A stretch of DNA of 10,432 nucleotides from Campylobacterales bacterium (GTDB taxonomy: Bacteria > Campylobacterota > Campylobacteria > Campylobacterales > Hydrogenimonadaceae). Location: positions 1-10,432 of the forward strand of contig JALSPH010000168.1 of assembly GCA_026986055.1 (NCBI GenBank). Reading direction: 5' to 3'. Below are positions 1 through 7,962 of the stretch, in pieces. The notes under the pieces were generated by a model. That model ran no database searches. It worked only from the letters and a program-made list of their open reading frames with translations, and had not been told where the DNA came from. The number at the start of each line of letters is the position of its first letter. Positions within the stretch are counted from its first letter, which is position 1. A program made the translations under genes and the position numbers.

Positions 1-717
<717 letters not shown>

Positions 718-738
718 TATAAAAAGTAGCTTAAGAGG

Positions 739-1965
739 TTATCTCGTCAGAGTTATAAGTTCAAGAGGGTTTATATGGCGCTCTTTTTGTGTAACTTCGA
801 ACATCAACTCCTTCTCCACGCGCCCTATGACATACCCTTTTTTCACCTTCTTCCCCTCTTTGATCGTCGGAGCTATTTTGGACATCTTGGCATATATCGT
901 ATGGAGATTGTTTCTATGCTCTATTATTACTACCTTACCGAGCATTTTGGTATCTTTTACAAAGACGACGCGACCGTTGAGAACGTTTTTGACCTTGGCA
1001 TTCTTTCTGTACGGCTTCAGGGTCACGGACTCGTTGAAGATGCGTATTTTGTAGACCGGGTCTATGTATGAGCCGAACCTCTTGACCACCTTCGCCCTGC
1101 CGACGGGAGAGATCGTCTTTTTACCCCTGTAGCGCCCTACGGCATGCTTTTGGTAGGATGAGCCGATGGTACGTACCTTTATCTTGTCGCCGGAGGCTAT
1201 CGCCCTTTTTGTGCTCTCTGAAACGGTGGTTCTCTCTTTTCTCTTCCCGGTGCGCTCTTTTTTCAGGATATTGAGTCTTGCAAGCGTCTTTCTCAAGTCG
1301 CTCTCCTCTTTTTGCAACTTTTCCAATCTTGCCTGGTACTCTCTTTTCTCTCTTTTGAGTTTGGCTTCGAGCCGGTGTCTTCTTGCCTTCTCTTTGGCAG
1401 CTTTGGCTTTTCTCTCTTCGAGTCTCTCTATCATTTTCCTGACTGTTTCAGCTTCGGCAAGAAGTTTTTTACTCTGAAGCAGCGTCTTTTCATACTCTTG
1501 CTGCATCTGGTTCAGACGGCGGCTGTCATATCTGGCCAAAACTTTGAGAGTCTCGCTCTCTATGACATCTTCAGGAGATTCCACTCCCTTTTGCCTCTTT
1601 ATCTCTCCGAGAATATATCGGTTCGCCATAAGCTCTACGAGCCTTTTTTCCTGAAGCTCTCTCCTTTTTTGAAGCTCCTCTATCTCTTTACCGATCTGCA
1701 AAAGGCGCTTCTGCCCCTCCTCATACCTTTTGGAGCTGCTCTCTATCTCTTTGTCGAGTTTTTCGATTATGGAGTCGAGCTCTTTGAGCTTCTTTCTGTT
1801 GGAGGAGATCTTTTTTGCGATGCGTGCCAACTTTTTGTCCATACTGCTGTAGGCTCTCTTCGTTTCGGTAAGCTTCTGCTTCGATTTTGTTATCTTCCTA
1901 TCTATCGACGCTCCAGCCAAAGAGGAGGCAAAAATCGCAACTATCAGGAGCAGCCTGTAAAACAT
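739..1965 (-). CDS. EnvC-like periplasmic coiled-coil protein with degenerate M23/LytM domain
   Basis: Secreted murein-hydrolase activator of the EnvC type, 408 residues from the ATG at 1965. Residues 1-19 are a signal peptide (MFYRLLLIVAIFASSLAGA). Residues about 22-240 are an unbroken Lys/Glu/Arg-rich coiled coil, followed by a basic linker. A C-terminal M23/LytM fold spans about 286-405, recognisable from FGSY (297-300), GRVVFV (331-336), VVIIEH (345-350), HTIYAKM (355-361) and FEV (389-391). The zinc ligands are gone: FNESVTL stands where active M23 enzymes have a His and Asp, and ELMFE replaces HLHFE. In E. coli the equally degenerate EnvC is recruited by FtsEX and activates amidases at the septum; the same role here is inferred from architecture and from being 5 nt behind ftsX. 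Many databases would label it simply 'peptidase M23'. An in-frame ATG at 2004 would bury the signal peptide behind 13 residues and is less likely. Confidence 0.85.
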   Translation of the reverse strand: MFYRLLLIVAIFASSLAGASIDRKITKSKQKLTETKRAYSSMDKKLARIAKKISSNRKKLKELDSIIEKLDKEIESSSKRYEEGQKRLLQIGKEIEELQKRRELQEKRLVELMANRYILGEIKRQKGVESPEDVIESETLKVLARYDSRRLNQMQQEYEKTLLQSKKLLAEAETVRKMIERLEERKAKAAKEKARRHRLEAKLKREKREYQARLEKLQKEESDLRKTLARLNILKKERTGKRKERTTVSESTKRAIASGDKIKVRTIGSSYQKHAVGRYRGKKTISPVGRAKVVKRFGSYIDPVYKIRIFNESVTLKPYRKNAKVKNVLNGRVVFVKDTKMLGKVVIIEHRNNLHTIYAKMSKIAPTIKEGKKVKKGYVIGRVEKELMFEVTQKERHINPLELITLTR

Positions 1966-1970
1966 CTTAG

Positions 1971-2783
1971 CTACTGCTCCTCTTTGAATCTTATTACAAC
2001 CCATGCGGCTGCAAAAAGAGCAATCGAAAAAGATGCGGCAGCCAAAACGGCAAGATCGTTAAAATGCAGAAGTAGACTCGGGTCAGCTCCCATGCTCTTT
2101 ACGATACTCTCCACCTTCGAGTCCGTTACCAGATATATCATAGCGGCTACGACTGCCGCAAGGGCCAAAAAGGCGTCCACTATAGCGAGCCTGAAAAGAA
2201 CGCCGCTGCGAAGCCAGACGGGAGCTCCGAAAAGTGCCATTATCTGCATTCTCTCTTTGTGTTCGAACTGCCATATCGTCATCTGTTTGACCATCAGAAG
2301 AAAAGAGATAACTCCCAAAAAGAGTCCGAAGAGGTAGAAGTTGGTCTTCATAAACAGCAGCATCGCATAGAGTCTGTCGTGAACCTTCTCGAATATATGT
2401 ACATCCCTGACCCCTTTTATGGAAAGGAGTTCCCTCTTAAGGCGCTCCATTCTCCCACTCTCTGCATATCGTCGAAGCTTGACGGAGATGAAAAGCGGCA
2501 TCACCTCCTTTATCTTCTCAAGGCTCTCTTCGTTCATACTCCCTTTGATTCTTTTTAGTACGGTTTCGGTATCGACAGGCTCCACACTCTCGATCAAAGT
2601 GTCGGAGTGGGAGATATCGGAGAGCTTGACCGATTTATCGGCAACGAGTATAACTGAGTAGTTCTCTTTGAGCCTCTTTTCGTAATTGTCGGTTATCCTA
2701 TCGAACACCAGTAGATACTCTATGGAAAAGAGAATGGCAAAGAGCGGAAGAACGAGTGCGAGATGGTGCCTAATGGATCTCAT
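1971..2783 (-). CDS. ftsX: Cell division protein FtsX (ABC transporter-like permease)
   Basis: Integral inner-membrane partner of FtsE, 270 residues. FtsEX does not have a known transport substrate in well-studied bacteria; it passes ATP-driven conformational changes to a periplasmic coiled-coil protein that controls wall hydrolysis at the septum. The predicted topology fits FtsX: one transmembrane helix near the N-terminus (about 7-27), an extracytoplasmic domain (about 30-140), then three helices (about 149-167, 196-219 and 243-264). The segment HKERMQIMALFGAPVW (175-190) matches the conserved cytoplasmic stretch after the second helix in this family. The ATG overlaps the end of ftsE by 14 nt and is preceded by AGGGGGAG with 6-nt spacing (2790-2797), so translation is probably coupled. 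The product is short and poorly conserved in sequence, as usual for the family; identification rests on topology and its position between ftsE and the EnvC-like gene. Confidence 0.9.
   Translation of the reverse strand: MRSIRHHLALVLPLFAILFSIEYLLVFDRITDNYEKRLKENYSVILVADKSVKLSDISHSDTLIESVEPVDTETVLKRIKGSMNEESLEKIKEVMPLFISVKLRRYAESGRMERLKRELLSIKGVRDVHIFEKVHDRLYAMLLFMKTNFYLFGLFLGVISFLLMVKQMTIWQFEHKERMQIMALFGAPVWLRSGVLFRLAIVDAFLALAAVVAAMIYLVTDSKVESIVKSMGADPSLLLHFNDLAVLAAASFSIALFAAAWVVIRFKEEQ
1977..1982 (-). promoter_or_regulatory. Ribosome binding site of the EnvC-like gene (decides start)
   Basis: GAGGAG on the minus strand lies inside the last codons of ftsX and 11 nt before the ATG at 1965. Together with the clean signal peptide that follows, it favours 1965 over the in-frame ATG at 2004. 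Its location in ftsX suggests translational coupling between the two genes. Confidence 0.6.
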
Positions 2784-3441
2784 AAATCGCTCCCCCTTCG
2801 ATCATAAGATGCCTGTAGTCGGCGCTGAATATGTCGGGAATGTTATGCGTAACCACGACTATGGTGGTCTCCAACTCTTCATTGGCGCGCTCGAGAAGGT
2901 CCCAGACGACCCGGGAGGAGTAGTCGTCGAGGTTGCCCGTAGGCTCATCCGCCAAAATCAGAAAAGGGTTATGGGCAAGCGCTCTGGCCATGGCGACTCT
3001 TTGCTGCTCTCCTCCGCTCAACTCAAGAGGGTATTTGTCGCTTTTATGGGAAAGTTTTACGTGAGCCAGAAGTTTTCTCGCCTGTGCACGGCAAACATCT
3101 TTCGGAAAGCCTGCTATGATGAGAGGGAGCATCACATTCTTCTCTACGTTCCACTCCTTTATAAGCTTGTAGTCTTGAAATATCACCCCTATATGCCTTC
3201 TGAGCTTGTAGAGTTTCGAGCCTGAAATCGAGTTCATATCTATACCGCCTACCTGCAGCTTCCCTCCAGATATCGGCATGGAGCCGTACATAGACTTCAA
3301 AAGGGTCGATTTTCCGCTTCCGCTTGCACCTGTAACGAAGACGAACTCCCCGGTATGAATCTGAAAAGTCGCACTCTTTATAACCGCTTCATGCCTCGGA
3401 TAGGCAAGCTTCAAAGACTCCGCTTCTATTACGTTTCGCAT
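2770..3441 (-). CDS. ftsE: Cell division ATP-binding protein FtsE
   Basis: ABC-type ATPase of 223 residues that pairs with FtsX at the division site on the cytoplasmic face of the inner membrane. All nucleotide-binding motifs are present: Walker [10 protein letters not shown] (38-46), Q-loop around FQDYKLI (88-94), signature LSGGEQQR (141-148), Walker [13 protein letters not shown] (161-172) and the switch histidine in VVTHN (196-200). ADEPTGNLD and the compact size place it in the FtsE/LolD/MacB-like group, and the adjacent ftsX selects FtsE. I chose the ATG at 3441. A GTG three codons upstream (3450) is in frame, but AGGGA would abut it directly, whereas AGGGAG sits 8 nt from the ATG. The gene overlaps trmB by 13 nt upstream and ftsX by 14 nt downstream. 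Confidence 0.95.
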   Translation of the reverse strand: MRNVIEAESLKLAYPRHEAVIKSATFQIHTGEFVFVTGASGSGKSTLLKSMYGSMPISGGKLQVGGIDMNSISGSKLYKLRRHIGVIFQDYKLIKEWNVEKNVMLPLIIAGFPKDVCRAQARKLLAHVKLSHKSDKYPLELSGGEQQRVAMARALAHNPFLILADEPTGNLDDYSSRVVWDLLERANEELETTIVVVTHNIPDIFSADYRHLMIEGGAIYEIH

Positions 3442-4610
3442 TCTATCCACTCCCTGATCGCTTCGTGTGCCGCATAGTTGGTCGCCGTACCTACCGGTTC
3501 ATGTGGGTAGTAGGATGCCTCGCCGCCTTCAATTAGAATATATTTATGCTCCGGCCTGTCGAAACTGCCGAAAGAGAGACGCACGAGCCCATCCTTTTCG
3601 TTTATCGCATAAAACCTTTCGAAGTGAACAAAAAACTCCTTCTGCACCGAAGCTTTAGAGGCTCTATTTTCGAAAAGCTCTCGTATAGTTCTGCTTTTTC
3701 TAAACGAAAAGTCGTAACTTTCCGCTTTTGGTTCAGAGAGAGAAAGAGACTCAAGGTGAATTTCGTATATGTTTTTTTGCATCCGCCTCCATCTATCCTC
3801 ATATTTGCTCCGTACGGCCGCCTCCATATTTTTGAAAAGCTTCAGTTTAACCCTCTCAAGCCCAGTGAAAAGCTCCATCGAATATCTGAAGTAGTTTTCG
3901 CTGTCGGTACGCAACTCCAGAGTTCCGCCCGGCTCAAGAACCCTTAAAGACTCTCTTACGAATGGCTCTGCGATAACTCTTCTATGAGGTTTTTTGTCCC
4001 ACGGAACAGGAAAGTGCACAAATATGCGCTCGACCCTGTTGCTCGGAAGCAGCTCCATAAAAAGTCGCGCGTCATAGTCTATTACCCAGATGTTCTCTAT
4101 GGAGTCAAGCTCTATTCGGCGCATCACCTGCTCGAGCGACGGACGGTGAATCTCCAGCCCTATCAGATGAACGTCGGGATTCTCTTTCGCCTGATGAACA
4201 AGATGGCGGCCGCTTCCGAAACCTACCTCGATCCATAGTGGTTTATCCGGCAAAGCGGCAGCATCGAAAGAGGCGATCTCCTTCAAAGCTTTGGGAGGTT
4301 TTTGGAGTTTTGAACTCTCTATATTTGAGATGTTTTCGTAAGCGACCTTCGGCTCCGCTGTTTTGATATACCCTTGAAGAGCCCTTTTCAAAAGAGTGTT
4401 CGGAGATGGTCTTGTTATCTTCTCCCCTTTTATCAAAACAGCGCCCTTTTTGGGCTTTACCTGAAGCAAAAAAGGGACACCCTCGCTCTCTACGCCTATG
4501 AGACCCTCATCGGGATGCTCAAGATTTTTCGCATACCATTTGAACTCTACCCCGTTGCATTCAAAGGGTAGGGGCATCTCTTTGAAACTATCTACGAGAA
4601 TGTGCGGCAT
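3429..4610 (-). CDS. trmB: tRNA (guanine-N7-)-methyltransferase, long epsilonproteobacterial form
   Basis: SAM-dependent methyltransferase that makes m7G46 in the tRNA variable loop. The 393-residue product has the catalytic core at about 120-260: the SAM-binding strand and loop IEVGFGSGRH (127-136), the acidic strand LIGLEIHR (149-156), IDYDA (177-181) and the TrmB signature HFPVPWDKKPHRR (199-211), a variant of the PDPWPKKRH motif of classical enzymes. Typical TrmB proteins have about 210-240 residues. This one carries about 120 extra N-terminal residues and about 110 extra C-terminal residues of unclear function, as in Campylobacter and Helicobacter homologues. The start at 4610 lacks a good Shine-Dalgarno sequence, but it lies only 8 nt after the lipoprotein stop codon, so re-initiation is plausible. 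The end overlaps ftsE by 13 nt. Confidence 0.92.
   Translation of the reverse strand: MPHILVDSFKEMPLPFECNGVEFKWYAKNLEHPDEGLIGVESEGVPFLLQVKPKKGAVLIKGEKITRPSPNTLLKRALQGYIKTAEPKVAYENISNIESSKLQKPPKALKEIASFDAAALPDKPLWIEVGFGSGRHLVHQAKENPDVHLIGLEIHRPSLEQVMRRIELDSIENIWVIDYDARLFMELLPSNRVERIFVHFPVPWDKKPHRRVIAEPFVRESLRVLEPGGTLELRTDSENYFRYSMELFTGLERVKLKLFKNMEAAVRSKYEDRWRRMQKNIYEIHLESLSLSEPKAESYDFSFRKSRTIRELFENRASKASVQKEFFVHFERFYAINEKDGLVRLSFGSFDRPEHKYILIEGGEASYYPHEPVGTATNYAAHEAIREWIECET
3450..3455 (-). promoter_or_regulatory. Ribosome binding site of ftsE (decides start)
   Basis: AGGGAG on the minus strand, inside the 3' end of trmB and 8 nt before the ATG at 3441. It supports that ATG over the in-frame GTG at 3450, whose first base would overlap the site. 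Confidence 0.6.
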
Positions 4611-4618
4611 AAAATTTA

Positions 4619-5869
4619 CTACTTGGCTTCGATATAGAGATCTACCGGTTCGGAAGGTTCGGACCTAAGCCCGAACCTGTCTATCTCGACCACTCTGTAC
4701 CTGTATTTGACTCCGGGTTTCATGAACTTGTCGACAAACTTGTTTCCATAAATGTTCGAAAAGGTTCTCTCCTGCTTCGTAAGTCCCTCCCAATGGCTCC
4801 TTACGACATCGTATCTGTCGGCACGATCGTCACCCGGCTCCCAAAGTATTATTCCTTGATTGAAAGCGGTTTTTGCGGCGGTGATGGTGGGGGAAGCCGG
4901 TTTGGCGAGAGTGCTCCCCATGACGGGAGGTTCGGAGATATGGCTCTCCAGGCCATCTTTATCGACTGCGGAGACTTTGTAGTAGTAGACCTTTCCATCC
5001 TCCTCCACTTTGTCGTCGTAAACCGGCTGCCCCGTCTTAGCTCTGTATGTATAGAAGGCTTTCGCGAAAGGGCTTCTGTAAACCTTGTAGTAGATCACAT
5101 CCTTCGTAGGGCTGGGCTGCCACTCCAGGTGGATCTTTTTGGGAAGATCTTTGGACGCCGTCAAATTTGCAGGAGTCTTTGGAAGCGGTTTCGTAATAGC
5201 TTTCACGGCGATGCTCGGACCCGAAACCAGACCGCTGCAGAGCTTGACCCTCACTCTGTAGACATAGACCTCATCCTGCTTTATATCTTTGTCCATATAC
5301 TCGGCGCTGAGCCTGTTTTCAACATAGGCGATCTTTGACCATTTGCCGGGCTCTCTTACGGTAGATCTCTCTATGACATAACCTTTGACCCTCAAATCGC
5401 TGTGCGGACGCCATATCACCTTTATTCTTTCAGGCAAGTTCGCTATGGCGCGCACGAAACTGACCGACTCTATCATAGGAGCCGTTTTGACCCTTACGGC
5501 ACTTGATCTGAAAGATTCGAAACCGTCGTTAGTATATGTAGATATCTGGTACATATAGAGCGTGTTGGGTCGAAGATTTTTATCTACGTAGTGGGTTACG
5601 TATCTGTCGTCGACCGTATCTACGACAGCAAGCTTCTTGCCGGTATGGGCCGGGTCCATCCTGTAAATTATATAGCCATCTACCCTTATAGATGGAACCA
5701 TTTTCCACTCGAGCCCCACACTCGATATATCGCTGATGGTTTTGACCGATTTGACTACGGGCAGATCGGACCTGACCTTCGTTTCACCCGGTACTATCCC
5801 CTTTTGGGCGCATCCCGTGGCAAGTATCATCAAAGCGCTCAAGCAGAGTGCACGGATCCAATATTTCAT
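4619..5869 (-). CDS. flpA: FlpA-like lipoprotein with four fibronectin type III domains
   Basis: Predicted lipoprotein of 416 residues. The signal peptide ends in ILATGC, with Cys20 as the lipidation site; AAGGAG lies 7 nt before the ATG (5877-5882). The rest reads as four fibronectin type III modules of about 95 residues each (about 38-130, 131-228, 229-323 and 324-416). Each has the W in strand B (LEW 54-56, IW 152-153, LEW 248-250, LW 342-343) and the late Y-x-Y/V pattern (YMYQIS, YVYRVR, YYYKVS, YRYRVV). In C. jejuni the gene in the same position, Cj1279c, is FlpA, an adhesin that binds host fibronectin. Its reported binding nonapeptide WRPHPDFRV has a close counterpart here, WRPHSDLRV (153-161). 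Whether this protein binds fibronectin, or has an older envelope role, cannot be told from sequence. The 5' end overlaps rluD by 86 nt; the gene is followed after 8 nt by trmB. Confidence 0.88.
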   Translation of the reverse strand: MKYWIRALCLSALMILATGCAQKGIVPGETKVRSDLPVVKSVKTISDISSVGLEWKMVPSIRVDGYIIYRMDPAHTGKKLAVVDTVDDRYVTHYVDKNLRPNTLYMYQISTYTNDGFESFRSSAVRVKTAPMIESVSFVRAIANLPERIKVIWRPHSDLRVKGYVIERSTVREPGKWSKIAYVENRLSAEYMDKDIKQDEVYVYRVRVKLCSGLVSGPSIAVKAITKPLPKTPANLTASKDLPKKIHLEWQPSPTKDVIYYKVYRSPFAKAFYTYRAKTGQPVYDDKVEEDGKVYYYKVSAVDKDGLESHISEPPVMGSTLAKPASPTITAAKTAFNQGIILWEPGDDRADRYDVVRSHWEGLTKQERTFSNIYGNKFVDKFMKPGVKYRYRVVEIDRFGLRSEPSEPVDLYIEAK

Positions 5870-6794
5870 CTAATTTCTCCTTCTCAAAATGGCTCTCGAT
5901 CGCCCTCTCCATAGAGTCGGGAATCTTTGCGGTAAACTGCATAAGATCACCGCTTCTTGGGTGTTTCAGGTATAGCACGTATGCGTGCAACAAAATACGT
6001 TCTATTTTACCTTTGGAGCTCTTAAAACCGTATAAACCGTCACCGACAATATGTCGTCCGAGCGATTCTAGATGTACACGTATCTGGTGTGTTCTGCCGG
6101 TATATAGTTTGGCAGCGACAAGCTCGTAGTTTCCATTTTCACTTTGAATAAGTTTCTCAAAACGTGTCTTTGCCGCTTTTCCGCCCGAGACAATACCCAT
6201 TTTGAGCCGGTTGGCGCGGTTGCGTCCTATCGGACCCTCAACGACTCCCGAACTTTTTAGAGGATAATCGACTACCGCAAGATAATAGCGCCCCATACTT
6301 TTCTCCTGCAATTGAGCGGAGAGTTTCTCGTGAGCGGAATTGTTTTTCGCAACGACCATTGCACCGCTTGTCTCTTTATCGAGGCGATGTACTATACCGT
6401 GACGCTCCTCACCGCTTATCGTGGAGAGGCTCACCCCTTTTGCTTTGAGCCAATCAACAAGTGTGGCCTCCTTCACGCTCGGAGCAGGATGAACGACGAC
6501 TCCGCTCGGTTTGTTGATGACAAGAATATCGTCATCTTCGTATATTATTTCGACATCGAAATCGACCTCTCCTCTTTCACGACCATGCTCTTCAGGGATG
6601 GTGTACTCCACCTCTTCGTCGCAGGAGACTCTGTAGCCCGCTTTCGTGACGACTCTCCCTTTCGCCTTTACAAAACCTTTTTTTATAAGCTGCTCAACCT
6701 GACTGCGGGAACCGCCTATCTGTGAATGCAAAAATCTATCGAGCCTCTCGCTCTTTCGTGCCGTAACGCACTTCGTTAATCTCTCTCTTTTCAT
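5784..6794 (-). CDS. rluD: RluA-family 23S rRNA pseudouridine synthase (RluD-like)
   Basis: Pseudouridine synthase of 336 residues that isomerises uridines in RNA. RluD of E. coli modifies helix 69 of 23S rRNA, and that target is inferred here from architecture only. An S4 RNA-binding domain occupies about residues 16-63 (RLDRFL, then SRSQVEQLIKKGFVKAKG). The catalytic domain follows, with NKPSGVVVHP (94-103), the active-site motif HRLDKETSG (136-144; Asp139 is the nucleophile) and GRTHQIRVHL (233-242). The ATG at 6794 is chosen because the S4 domain starts just after it and because an upstream in-frame ATG at 6962 would run 128 nt into divergent rodA. Its ribosome site is weak. The last 28 codons (from about residue 309) overlap the start and signal peptide of the lipoprotein gene and look like a non-conserved tail. 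It is the first gene of the minus-strand operon. Confidence 0.92.
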   Translation of the reverse strand: MKRERLTKCVTARKSERLDRFLHSQIGGSRSQVEQLIKKGFVKAKGRVVTKAGYRVSCDEEVEYTIPEEHGRERGEVDFDVEIIYEDDDILVINKPSGVVVHPAPSVKEATLVDWLKAKGVSLSTISGEERHGIVHRLDKETSGAMVVAKNNSAHEKLSAQLQEKSMGRYYLAVVDYPLKSSGVVEGPIGRNRANRLKMGIVSGGKAAKTRFEKLIQSENGNYELVAAKLYTGRTHQIRVHLESLGRHIVGDGLYGFKSSKGKIERILLHAYVLYLKHPRSGDLMQFTAKIPDSMERAIESHFEKEKLDEILDPCTLLERFDDTCHGMRPKGDSTG

Positions 6795-6802
6795 TTCTTC
6801 GT

Positions 6803-6808
6803 TACAAT
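6803..6808 (+). promoter_or_regulatory. Putative rodA -10 element
   Basis: TACAAT lies 27 nt before the rodA ATG and downstream of a long T/C-rich run (about 6776-6802), the arrangement expected of a Campylobacterota housekeeping promoter. No convincing -35 box is present. It overlaps the leader of rluD on the opposite strand. Confidence 0.35.
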
Positions 6809-6834
6809 TTCCAAACTCGATTACGGTGGGATCA

Positions 6835-7956
6835 ATGAGACATATATTTATGTTCGACAGGCGCATTTTAACACATTTCGATTTTTTCCTTATTCTGCTC
6901 ATTCTGCCGCTCATTCTCACATCCTTATACCTGGTAAACGAGATAAGCAGCGCCCTTTTCAAAAAGGAGATACTCTACATATCTATCGGCATAGCCGTAT
7001 TTTTCATCACTTTTCTGATCCCTTGGCGTTCGATACGGTGGCTCATCCCTATCTTCTACTGGGCGACGATACTTCTGCTTATAAGCGTCGATCTCTTCGG
7101 AGTGACCAAGCTTGGAGCCCAAAGATGGCTGGAGATACCGTTTGTAGGGCTTACGATTCAACCATCGGAACTCTTCAAGCCCGCATTCATACTGATGCTT
7201 GCATATCTCATTCAGGACAACCCACCTCCAAAAGAGGGTTACGGCCTGAAAGATTTCGGTAAATTCTCTATCTACATCATTCTCCCTTTCCTGCTCATCG
7301 CCAAAGAGCCGGACCTGGGCACTGCTCTTGTACTGCTGATAATCGGTTACGGCATACTCTTCTTAGTCGGCGTCAAATGGAAAATATGGGCCTCGATAGC
7401 CGTCACTCTATCGCTTGCTGCACCATTTCTTTACAGCAATCTGCACGACTACCAAAAAAAGAGGATCCACGACTTTCTTGCCGAAAAACCGAGCTATCAC
7501 GTCCAACAATCGATTATAGCGATAGGATCCGGCGGAATGACGGGAAAACCGAAGGAGGAGGCGACGCAGACCCAATTGAAGTTTTTACCTATAGCTTCCA
7601 GCGACTTCATATTTGCATACTTCGTGGAGCGCTTCGGCTTTTTCGGCGCTGCGGGACTCATTTTTCTTTATGCGCTTCTGATTCTTCATATTTTAAGTCT
7701 TGGAATTCACGCAAAGGGTGACTACTACATAAAGGTTACCGCTTACGGGATAGCTTTTCTCATTTTCGTCTATACCAGCGTAAATATTTTGATGACCATC
7801 GGGCTCGCTCCCGTCGTCGGTGTACCCCTTCCGCTTCTGAGTCACGGAGGGAGCAGTTTCATAAATTTCATGCTTCTTTTTGGAATTTTGGAAAACTTTC
7901 TTGCTTTTAGATTCAATTTCTTGTATAATGCCGGCTCGAAAGTTACTTTCCTCTAA
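6835..7956 (+). CDS. rodA: Rod shape-determining protein RodA (SEDS peptidoglycan polymerase)
   Basis: SEDS-family glycosyltransferase of the inner membrane that polymerises lipid II into glycan strands during cell elongation, working with a class B PBP. The product is 373 residues from the ATG at 6835 and is hydrophobic throughout, with about ten membrane helices. Numbered from the alternative ATG at 6850, it shows GAQRWL (89-94), QPSELFKP (104-111), EPDLGT (153-158), IAIGSGGMTGK (223-233), TQTQLKFLP (239-247), ASSDFIFA (249-256; the Asp252 position is essential in characterised RodA proteins) and PVVGVPLPLLSHGGSS (321-336). These, with the short N-terminus, indicate RodA rather than FtsW. 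The 6835 start has GGTGG 5 nt upstream. The 6850 ATG gives an N-terminus (MFDRRILTHFDF) that resembles homologues, so either is possible. The partner mrdA is not adjacent. The gene diverges from rluD. Confidence 0.93.
   Translation: MRHIFMFDRRILTHFDFFLILLILPLILTSLYLVNEISSALFKKEILYISIGIAVFFITFLIPWRSIRWLIPIFYWATILLLISVDLFGVTKLGAQRWLEIPFVGLTIQPSELFKPAFILMLAYLIQDNPPPKEGYGLKDFGKFSIYIILPFLLIAKEPDLGTALVLLIIGYGILFLVGVKWKIWASIAVTLSLAAPFLYSNLHDYQKKRIHDFLAEKPSYHVQQSIIAIGSGGMTGKPKEEATQTQLKFLPIASSDFIFAYFVERFGFFGAAGLIFLYALLILHILSLGIHAKGDYYIKVTAYGIAFLIFVYTSVNILMTIGLAPVVGVPLPLLSHGGSSFINFMLLFGILENFLAFRFNFLYNAGSKVTFL
6865..6870 (-). promoter_or_regulatory. Putative -10 element of the rluD operon
   Basis: On the minus strand, TAAAAT in the context GTGTTAAAATGCGC, preceded by A-rich DNA. 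It lies 70 nt upstream of the rluD ATG, inside the first codons of rodA. There is no good -35 box. It is the best promoter-like element found upstream of this operon, judged by eye only. Confidence 0.35.
7901..7929 (+). promoter_or_regulatory. Putative tRNA-Met promoter within the 3' end of rodA
   Basis: TTGCTT (7901-7906), a 17-nt spacer, and a perfect TATAAT (7924-7929). Initiation would be near 7936, about 27 nt before the tRNA. The element is wholly inside rodA codons. It is the best sigma70-type promoter match that I noticed in the window. Confidence 0.6.
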
Positions 7957-7962
7957 AAGAGA

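Noticed and set aside
1966..2004. Upstream ATG at 2004 for the EnvC-like gene
   Set aside because: It would place 13 residues ahead of a normal signal peptide; GAGGAG upstream of 1965 and the signal peptide favour the internal ATG.
1312..2337. A 341-codon open frame on the plus strand
   Set aside because: It is antisense to the EnvC-like gene and the end of ftsX. Lys/Glu-rich coiled-coil codons (AAG, AAA, GAG) read as CTT, TTT and CTC on the other strand and rarely create stops, giving a Leu/Phe/Ser-rich pseudo-protein with no recognisable domain.
2686..3225. Plus-strand open frame opposite ftsE and the start of ftsX
   Set aside because: It is a shadow of ftsE, whose Walker and signature motifs are intact on the minus strand.
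6795..6962. Extended rluD start at 6962, adding 56 residues
   Set aside because: It would overlap divergent rodA by about 130 nt, the added residues resemble no S4-domain N-terminus, and the ATG at 6794 lies just before the conserved region.
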